Shown here one piece after another: positions 59,078-64,000 of a DNA stretch of 64,000 bases. The DNA lies in contig CAKUZR010000011.1 of assembly GCA_934718065.1 (NCBI GenBank), positions 1 to 64,000 on the forward strand. Direction: 5' to 3'. Position numbers and translations under genes: made by a program. This DNA is from an uncultured Treponema sp. GTDB lineage: Bacteria > Spirochaetota > Spirochaetia > Treponematales > Treponemataceae. Each line of letters starts with the position of its first letter. Position 1 is the first letter of the stretch. The notes below the pieces were generated by a model. It was given only the letters and a program-made list of their open reading frames with translations. It was not told the DNA's origin and did no database searches.

Positions 59078-60562
59078 ATGTCACATAAAACAATAGAAGA
59101 ATTGAATAAAATTGCTGAAGAAGAACTGGCAAAAATTCAAGGAAAAGAGCTTACAAACAAAGACAGAATGGCTATTCCGCAGCAGGAAATGCCGAGCCGC
59201 GAGCCAAAAGAGCGAGCGCGCCAGATGGCGGAAGTTGCGCTTGGCTACACAGAGGCTCAGGCAGTTGTAGAGGCGAACCGCTGTCTTCAGTGCAAAAATA
59301 TGCCTTGTATAAACGGATGCCCGGTCGGCGTAAAAATTCCGCAGTTTATTGCGAAAATTGCCCAGAAAGATTTTAAAGGCGCGGTTGACACAATCAAGGA
59401 AACTTCGCTTCTTCCGGCGATTTGCGGACGCGTTTGCCCTCAGGAAAAGCAGTGCCAGGGACAGTGCACAGTTGGAAAAGTTTATAAATCTGCTGAAAAA
59501 GCTGTTTCAATTGGTCGTCTGGAACGTTTTGTTGCGGACTGGGAACGCGAGAACAACAAGGTTACAATGCCGGAAATTGCCGCTAAAACAGGAAAAAAAG
59601 TTGCTGTTATTGGCGCGGGACCTGCCGGACTTACCGTTGCGGCTGACTGCGCGCGCGCTGGCCACGACGTTACAGTTTTTGAGGCGTTCCACAAGGCTGG
59701 CGGCGTTATGATGTATGGAATTCCAGAATTCCGACTTCCAAAATCAATTGTTCAGAACGAAATTGACAACCTTAAGAAAATGGGCGTTAAGTTTGAGCTG
59801 AATTTCCTGGTTGGAAGAACAGATACTTTGGATCAGCTTTTGGAAGAAAAAGGTTTTGACGCTGCTTTTGTTGGAACAGGCGCCGGACTTCCGAAGTTTA
59901 TGAAGATTCCTGGAGAAAACCTGATTGGCGTTTTCAGCGCGAATGAATATCTTACACGTGCAAATTTGATGAAAGGCTACGACAAAGAACACGCGGCGAC
60001 CCCGATTTACGAGGCAAAGCACGTTGTTGTATGCGGCGCAGGAAATGTTGCGATGGATGCGGCCCGAATGGCGTTCAGACTTGGCGCGGAGCAGGTTGAC
60101 ATTGTTTACCGCCGAACACGCAAGGAAATGCCGGCTCGTTTGGAAGAAATCGCCCATGCGGAAGAAGAAGGCGTAAACTTCAGATTCCTTGAAAATCCGG
60201 TTGAAGTTTTAGGAAACGAGGAAGGCCGTGTTTGCGGCGTTAAAGTTTTGTCTTATGAGCTGGGAGAACCGGACGCTTCTGGAAGACGTTCGCCGGTTGC
60301 AATTCCTGGCAGCGAGCATGAAATTGCCTGCGACGCTATGATTGTTGCGCTTGGAAACGGTTCAAATCCTTTGCTTGTAAAAACAACTCCGGGATTGAAC
60401 CAGGATGCGAAAGGCCACATTGCCGTTGACGCAAAACAGGCTACAAGCAAGGCGAAAGTCTGGGCTGGCGGAGACATTGTTCTTGGAGCGGCCACAGTAA
60501 TTCTTGCGATGGGTGAAGGCCGGAAGGCTGCCGCTGGAATCAACGAATATCTGGCGAAATAA
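59078..60562 (+). CDS. nfnB: NADH-dependent ferredoxin:NADP+ oxidoreductase subunit B (NfnB-like)
   Basis: A 494-residue protein of the glutamate synthase small-subunit type. Cysteine groups CLQCKNMPCINGCPVG (about residues 73-88) and CGRVCPQEKQCQGQC (about 115-129) bind [4Fe-4S] clusters. VIGAGPAGLTVAADCARAGH (about 176-195) binds FAD, and VVCGAGNVAMDAAR (about 315-328) binds NADPH. Because it directly follows nfnA and no large glutamate synthase gene is present, NfnB is more likely than GltD. A terminator lies downstream. Confidence 0.88.
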   Translation: MSHKTIEELNKIAEEELAKIQGKELTNKDRMAIPQQEMPSREPKERARQMAEVALGYTEAQAVVEANRCLQCKNMPCINGCPVGVKIPQFIAKIAQKDFKGAVDTIKETSLLPAICGRVCPQEKQCQGQCTVGKVYKSAEKAVSIGRLERFVADWERENNKVTMPEIAAKTGKKVAVIGAGPAGLTVAADCARAGHDVTVFEAFHKAGGVMMYGIPEFRLPKSIVQNEIDNLKKMGVKFELNFLVGRTDTLDQLLEEKGFDAAFVGTGAGLPKFMKIPGENLIGVFSANEYLTRANLMKGYDKEHAATPIYEAKHVVVCGAGNVAMDAARMAFRLGAEQVDIVYRRTRKEMPARLEEIAHAEEEGVNFRFLENPVEVLGNEEGRVCGVKVLSYELGEPDASGRRSPVAIPGSEHEIACDAMIVALGNGSNPLLVKTTPGLNQDAKGHIAVDAKQATSKAKVWAGGDIVLGAATVILAMGEGRKAAAGINEYLAK

Positions 60563-60589
60563 ATTCCTGCCTGCGAGCTTGAAGGGCAA

Positions 60590-60658
60590 GGGATTGTAGT
60601 GGCAAGCCGGAGGCTTGTTGCGGAGCGAAGCGGAGCAATGAAACCACGAAAAGCCCGG
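60590..60658. repeat. Structured repeat, family B copy 2
   Basis: Shares GGGATTGTAGTGGC, GCCGGAGGCTTGTTGC and CCACGAAAAGCCC with the copy at 40516-40620. CAAGCC/GGCTTG, GTGG/CCAC and GGG/CCC pairs give a branched fold. It lies just after nfnB. Confidence 0.7.
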
Positions 60659-60709
60659 TTTTTGCTTTGCAAAAATGCCTCCAGATAAAAAAGAAAAATT
60701 CAGTTAAAG

Positions 60710-60750
60710 TAACCGCGGTTATTTTTTGGTAACCACGGTTATTTTTTTTT
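60710..60750 (+). terminator. Terminator of nfnAB
   Basis: TAACCGCGGTTA (60710-60721) can pair with TAACCACGGTTA (60730-60741), with one mismatch, around an eight-base loop. A run of nine T follows. Each half is also palindromic. Confidence 0.6.
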
Positions 60751-60817
60751 GAACTTGGTTCTTTTCGAGAGGTGAGGAAAAACTTAAATTTCCAGCGGAA
60801 AATTCCGATAAAAAAGT

Positions 60818-61786
60818 ATGGCTCAGAATAAAAATAATAAACCTGGCAGCGGACTTTATGTGGCTGTTTTTTTTGTGTTCGTGATTTTGATTGTTATTAT
60901 GTTCTTTGTGAAAAAGGATGACATTGTTTCTAATCTGAAGAAAACTGAATTTTTTGAGCGGGTCGGCGTTGCAACTCCGGAATTTGTGGAAAAACATCAG
61001 ATTAAGCAGGAAAAAAAAGCGCCTGATGATATTGAAATTGATTTGATTGACGATGATTCTTCTGAAAAAGCTGGCGGAAACGGAAATAATGCAGGCGCTG
61101 GAGCGGAAAAATCTTTTGAATCTGGAAAAAATTCCGGGAATGGCGAAAATTCTGCTGGAAAAACGGGAACGGCGGCTGAGCCGGCGGAAGAAATAAAAAC
61201 GCCGGAAAAAACGGAAATGGCTGAAAGCGGCAAGGTGTCGGGTGGTGGCACTGAAAACTTAGGGATTTCTGAAAAGGCGAAAAATTCGGGAAGCGCGGAG
61301 AAAAATTCTGTTGCGCAGAAAAATTCTGCGGCGGGCGGAAACGGCGGAAATGGCGAAACGCCGGCGGTTTCAACGCGGACTACGACTTTGTATTTTGTTT
61401 CGATTGGCGCGGACGGCTCTGTGAGCAGATGTGCGGTGAAGCGGCAGCTTGCTAGAAGCGATTCGCCGCTGACTGATGCGGTGAAGGCGCTTTTGGGCGG
61501 ACCGCTTCCGGGCGAAAAAAACGCGATGAGCCTTATTCCTTCCGGCTCAAAGCTGATTGGCGCGAGCGTAAAAAACGGCGTTGCGACTCTTAATTTCAAC
61601 GAGAATTTTGAATTCAATTCTTACGGCGTTGAAGGAAGCATCGGGCAGCTGATGCAGATTGTGTACACAGCAACGGAATTCAGCACCGTAAAAAGCGTTC
61701 AGTTTTTGATTGAAGGCGAGAAAAAGGAATATCTTGGCTCTGAGGGACAATGGATTGGAACTCCATTGTCGCGCGGCTCGTTTTAG
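60818..61786 (+). CDS. GerMN-domain membrane protein
   Basis: 322 residues: one N-terminal membrane helix (about residues 13-33), a long low-complexity stretch rich in Gly, Asn, Glu, Ala and Lys (about 70-185), then a C-terminal GerMN/sporulation-germination-like domain (TTTLYFVSIGADGSVSR, PLTDAVKALLGGPLPGE, LIPSGSKLIGASV). The domain is found in many bacteria outside spore formers and may bind cell wall or other proteins. Its stop codon overlaps the stop of the next gene on the other strand by four bases. Confidence 0.75.
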   Translation: MAQNKNNKPGSGLYVAVFFVFVILIVIMFFVKKDDIVSNLKKTEFFERVGVATPEFVEKHQIKQEKKAPDDIEIDLIDDDSSEKAGGNGNNAGAGAEKSFESGKNSGNGENSAGKTGTAAEPAEEIKTPEKTEMAESGKVSGGGTENLGISEKAKNSGSAEKNSVAQKNSAAGGNGGNGETPAVSTRTTTLYFVSIGADGSVSRCAVKRQLARSDSPLTDAVKALLGGPLPGEKNAMSLIPSGSKLIGASVKNGVATLNFNENFEFNSYGVEGSIGQLMQIVYTATEFSTVKSVQFLIEGEKKEYLGSEGQWIGTPLSRGSF

Positions 61787-62874
61787 TTTGAAGGCAGCTG
61801 CTTCTGCGCTGAAAAAGATTCTATGATTTCATTGAAGTAGCTTGCGTTCTTTTTGTAGACATCGCTGAAAACTGAAAGCAGGCACAGCGAGAACTGTCCG
61901 TTTTCTGAGTTTTTTTCAATTCTTTTGAAAGTTGTGTTCACGTTTCCGCTTTGAAAATTGTAGTAATTTGCCTTGAACGTGTTGTTTTTAAATTCCAGCG
62001 ATGAAAAATCCAGATAATTTTGGTCGGAGCCAAGAAGAATCTGCCTTTTTATGAAATTCAAGTTTTTTTCTGGAACTGCGCCTTCAATCAGGAGCGCGGA
62101 TTCGCCCAGGGAATATGCGTTTTCAGAAAGTTTTTTCCAGTTGCTACGGAGCGTAATCTGGTTTCCGGTTTTTTCGTTTAGAATTTCAAGCTTTTCTGCT
62201 TTTCTGCTGATTTTTTCTGTGTGCTTTTTTGCCTTGAAATCTTTGGGGAAGCCCCTGAAATTTTCAAAGGATTTGTCTCCGCTTGATGTGATTCGCCCGA
62301 TTGTTGCGGCTGAAAGCACGTTTTTTGCGTCGTTTTCGTTGTAGATTGACTCAATGTTGAAAAGCGGAACTATTGTGTTCCATTTTATTTGAACGGAGCC
62401 GCCGAACTGCGCAAAATCTTCGTTTGAGGTGATTTGCCCTGAATACTCGAGCTCGTCTTGCGTGCCGGAGAGCGTGTTGTTTTCCACGAGCTTGATGCGG
62501 CGCGCGCTGAATTCGTAAAGCAGGTCGTGCAGATAGTTTACGATTTTCAGGTCTTCCTCGCCGAGGAGCTGCATATTCAGAACTTTTTCGCCGGTAAGCT
62601 CAAGATGATTTGCGTCCGGATTCAGTGTGAAGAAAATTTGAATTTCTTTTTCCGGGAGCTTTGATTTTTTTTCTGCAGGAGCGTAATAGCGCGCGGAATA
62701 AGTTTTCTGGTCGTACATAAGAAATCCGATGAAACTTTCGCGTTCAAAAGTGGAATCCTGGTAGTAAACGTATTCTCCGGCTGTGTCCGGAACAACTGCT
62801 TTGAATCCTGGCAGCGCGAAAACTGCTGGAAGAGAAATTAATGACAATGCAAAAAAGATAAAAAATTTTTTCAT
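61783..62874 (-). CDS. Exported protein of unknown function
   Basis: 363 residues with a signal peptide (MKKFFIFFALSLISLPAVFA, residues 1-20). The mature part is rich in charged residues and in strand-like segments (FIGFLMYDQKTYSARYY, about residues 48-64), with no membrane helix and no recognised domain. It is probably periplasmic. Its 3' end overlaps the 3' end of the GerMN gene; no terminator is seen there. proS lies upstream on the same strand, with a structured repeat between them. Confidence 0.65.
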   Translation of the reverse strand: MKKFFIFFALSLISLPAVFALPGFKAVVPDTAGEYVYYQDSTFERESFIGFLMYDQKTYSARYYAPAEKKSKLPEKEIQIFFTLNPDANHLELTGEKVLNMQLLGEEDLKIVNYLHDLLYEFSARRIKLVENNTLSGTQDELEYSGQITSNEDFAQFGGSVQIKWNTIVPLFNIESIYNENDAKNVLSAATIGRITSSGDKSFENFRGFPKDFKAKKHTEKISRKAEKLEILNEKTGNQITLRSNWKKLSENAYSLGESALLIEGAVPEKNLNFIKRQILLGSDQNYLDFSSLEFKNNTFKANYYNFQSGNVNTTFKRIEKNSENGQFSLCLLSVFSDVYKKNASYFNEIIESFSAQKQLPSN

Positions 62875-62883
62875 AATTTAAAA

Positions 62884-62960
62884 GGGGGCGTTGCGGGGGA
62901 AATTCCCCCGCAAGAGGGGTAGGCGGCAACGAAGTGCCGCCGTAGGGCAGGCGCCCTTTT
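62884..62960. repeat. GC-rich structured repeat, family A copy 3
   Basis: Has the best folding of the three copies: CGGGGG/CCCCCG and GGCGGCA/TGCCGCC hairpins within outer GGGCG/CGCCC-type arms, giving a three-way shape. Lies between proS and the exported protein gene, and may act as a partial terminator or an RNA stability element. Confidence 0.7.
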
Positions 62961-62965
62961 GTATG

Positions 62966-64000
62966 TTAATTGTTGAGAGCGTTCAGCTCGGCTTCAACAA
63001 TCTGCTTGATTTCCGACGCGGCTTTTTCCGCTGGAACGAGTTTCGGCTCGGCTTCCTTTCGGAGCTTGATTTCCACGTTCGGAAGATTCTTTTCGCCGAC
63101 AACTACGCGGACCGGGATTCCGATAAGGTCGAAATCCTTGAACTTTACGCCCGGGCGTTCGTTGCGGTCGTCAAGAAGAACTTCGATTCCGGCGTTGCTC
63201 AGCTCGTTGTAAAGTTTGTCTGCGGCTTCTTTCATTGCGCCGTCGTATTTTACTGGAACGATTACAACGTGGAACGGAGCGACTGTCATTGGCCAGATGA
63301 TTCCGTTTTCGTCGTGGTATGCTTCAACGATGCTTGCCAGTGTTCGGTCTACGCCGATTCCGTAGCAGCCCATTGTTGGCGTTACTGGTTTTGCGTTCTG
63401 GTCAAGGAATGAAACGTTCATTGCTTTTGTGTATTTGTAGCCGAGCTTGAAGATGTGGCCGAGCTCGTTTCCTTTTTTCATGTAGAATGTTCCGCCGCAT
63501 TCCGGGCATTTGTCGCCGGCTTTGCAGGTTCGGACATCTGCTGTTGCAAACGGCGTGTAGTCGCGGCCTGGCTCGATGTGCTTCAGGTGGAATCCGTTTT
63601 CGCCGGCTCCGCCTATGCAGTCGTGCATTGTGAGCGTTGATTCGTCGGCCAGAACTGGGATTTTGATTCCGATTGGTCCAACGAAGCCGTGCGGCGCGCC
63701 CGAGTATTTCAGGACGTCTTCATCGCTTGCAAGTTCCGCGCCGCTTGCTTTGAGCACGGATGCGAGTTTTGTTTCGTTTACGTCAAGGTCGCCGCGGATT
63801 AGAACGCACCAGAATGTTTCCGGATAGTATGTCTGTCCGCCTTCTGTTACTGTTTTTGCATTTTTGTATTCTTCGTTTGCGGAAAGGTCGAGCGCGCAGT
63901 TGTAAACTTTGTAGATAAGCGCTTTCAGGAATGTTGTTGATTTTTCGTTGAAGAATTTTTCCATGTCTTCAATTGAAAAAACATTCGGAGTCGCGACTTT
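62966..64000 (-). CDS. proS: Prolyl-tRNA synthetase (C-terminal part; runs off the window)
   Basis: The frame stays open to the window edge, giving 344 residues of the 3' part; the start lies beyond 64000. Seen are the tail of the editing domain (TFWCVLIRGDLDVNETK), the class II motif-like CPECGGTFYMKKGNELGHIF with the cysteine pair, MGCYGIGVDRTLAS (motif 3 region) and the anticodon-binding domain (HVVIVPVKYDG, DDRNERPGVKFKD). It attaches proline to its tRNA. The stop is followed by a structured repeat. Confidence 0.93.
   Translation of the reverse strand, partial: KVATPNVFSIEDMEKFFNEKSTTFLKALIYKVYNCALDLSANEEYKNAKTVTEGGQTYYPETFWCVLIRGDLDVNETKLASVLKASGAELASDEDVLKYSGAPHGFVGPIGIKIPVLADESTLTMHDCIGGAGENGFHLKHIEPGRDYTPFATADVRTCKAGDKCPECGGTFYMKKGNELGHIFKLGYKYTKAMNVSFLDQNAKPVTPTMGCYGIGVDRTLASIVEAYHDENGIIWPMTVAPFHVVIVPVKYDGAMKEAADKLYNELSNAGIEVLLDDRNERPGVKFKDFDLIGIPVRVVVGEKNLPNVEIKLRKEAEPKLVPAEKAASEIKQIVEAELNALNN

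Noticed and set aside
61002..61617. Minus-strand frames rich in Pro, Phe and Ser over the GerMN gene
   Set aside because: They mirror the low-complexity Gly/Asn/Glu stretch of the real gene and show no start signal.
1..64000. CRISPR arrays, tRNA or rRNA genes, insertion sequences and prophage
   Set aside because: No regularly spaced short repeats, no tRNA-like cloverleaf with the TTCGA arm, no transposase, integrase or phage structural gene was found by eye. A covariance-model search would be needed to exclude small RNAs.

Overview
The window looks like a chromosomal segment of a host-associated spirochaete of the Treponema type. This is inferred from the gene families and the style of the envelope proteins; no rRNA or tRNA gene is present to settle it. 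Most of the window is moderate in GC, densely packed and housekeeping in character. The first 2.6 kb is clearly richer in A and T.

Layout. (1) 1-3.2 kb: an AT-rich minus-strand cassette (EcsC-like membrane protein, a coiled-coil protein whose membrane leader is in another frame, a second coiled-coil protein) faces an Xre-type regulator across a shared operator-like region. (2) 3.3-6.0 kb: pyruvate phosphate dikinase with a good promoter. (3) 6.1-22.4 kb: a complete aryl-polyene (APE) type biosynthetic cluster. It holds an O-methyltransferase-like enzyme, a chain-length-factor-like ketosynthase, two acyltransferases, two acyl carrier proteins, a membrane/AMP-ligase fusion, two dehydratases, a glycosyltransferase, a thioesterase, a LolA-like carrier, an MMPL exporter, a lipoprotein, two full ketosynthases and a ketoreductase. 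It ends in a double terminator. Three small membrane proteins, a possible structured RNA and an internal promoter lie inside it. (4) 22.5-26.2 kb: methyltransferase, ParA/ParB and sirtuin. (5) 26.3-37.3 kb: an envelope operon with a 1978-residue Ig-repeat protein ending in a barrel-like region, a second barrel-like protein, a membrane protein with a degenerate HD-GYP domain, and a DUF4015 glycosidase-like protein. (6) 37.3-52.5 kb: mnmE, a HAD phosphatase, ribD, an aromatic amino-acid ammonia-lyase, a DUF2400 protein, a YdcF-like protein, a NIF3-like protein, lspA, mtnN, luxS, a DUF1538 transporter with a tandem PII protein, birA and a conserved unknown. (7) 52.5-64 kb: a pyrK-pyrD fusion, pyrE, two CBM48 proteins (one fused to a phosphatase), nfnAB, a GerMN protein, an unknown exported protein and the 3' part of proS.

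How the genes may work together. The APE genes would load an aryl starter on an acyl carrier protein, extend and dehydrate it to a conjugated polyene, modify it and carry it to the outer membrane. The MIO-type ammonia-lyase at 40.7 kb is a candidate source of an aryl starter, although it lies 18 kb away. mtnN and luxS form an S-adenosylhomocysteine recycling/AI-2 pair. nfnAB, ppdK and the pyrK-type flavoprotein fit an anaerobic, fermentative metabolism. The CBM48 pair suggests a glycogen or alpha-glucan related function.

Three families of dispersed intergenic repeats recur: two GC-rich, hairpin-forming ones and one that carries a short conserved reading frame. I found no tRNA, rRNA, CRISPR array, transposase or phage gene.
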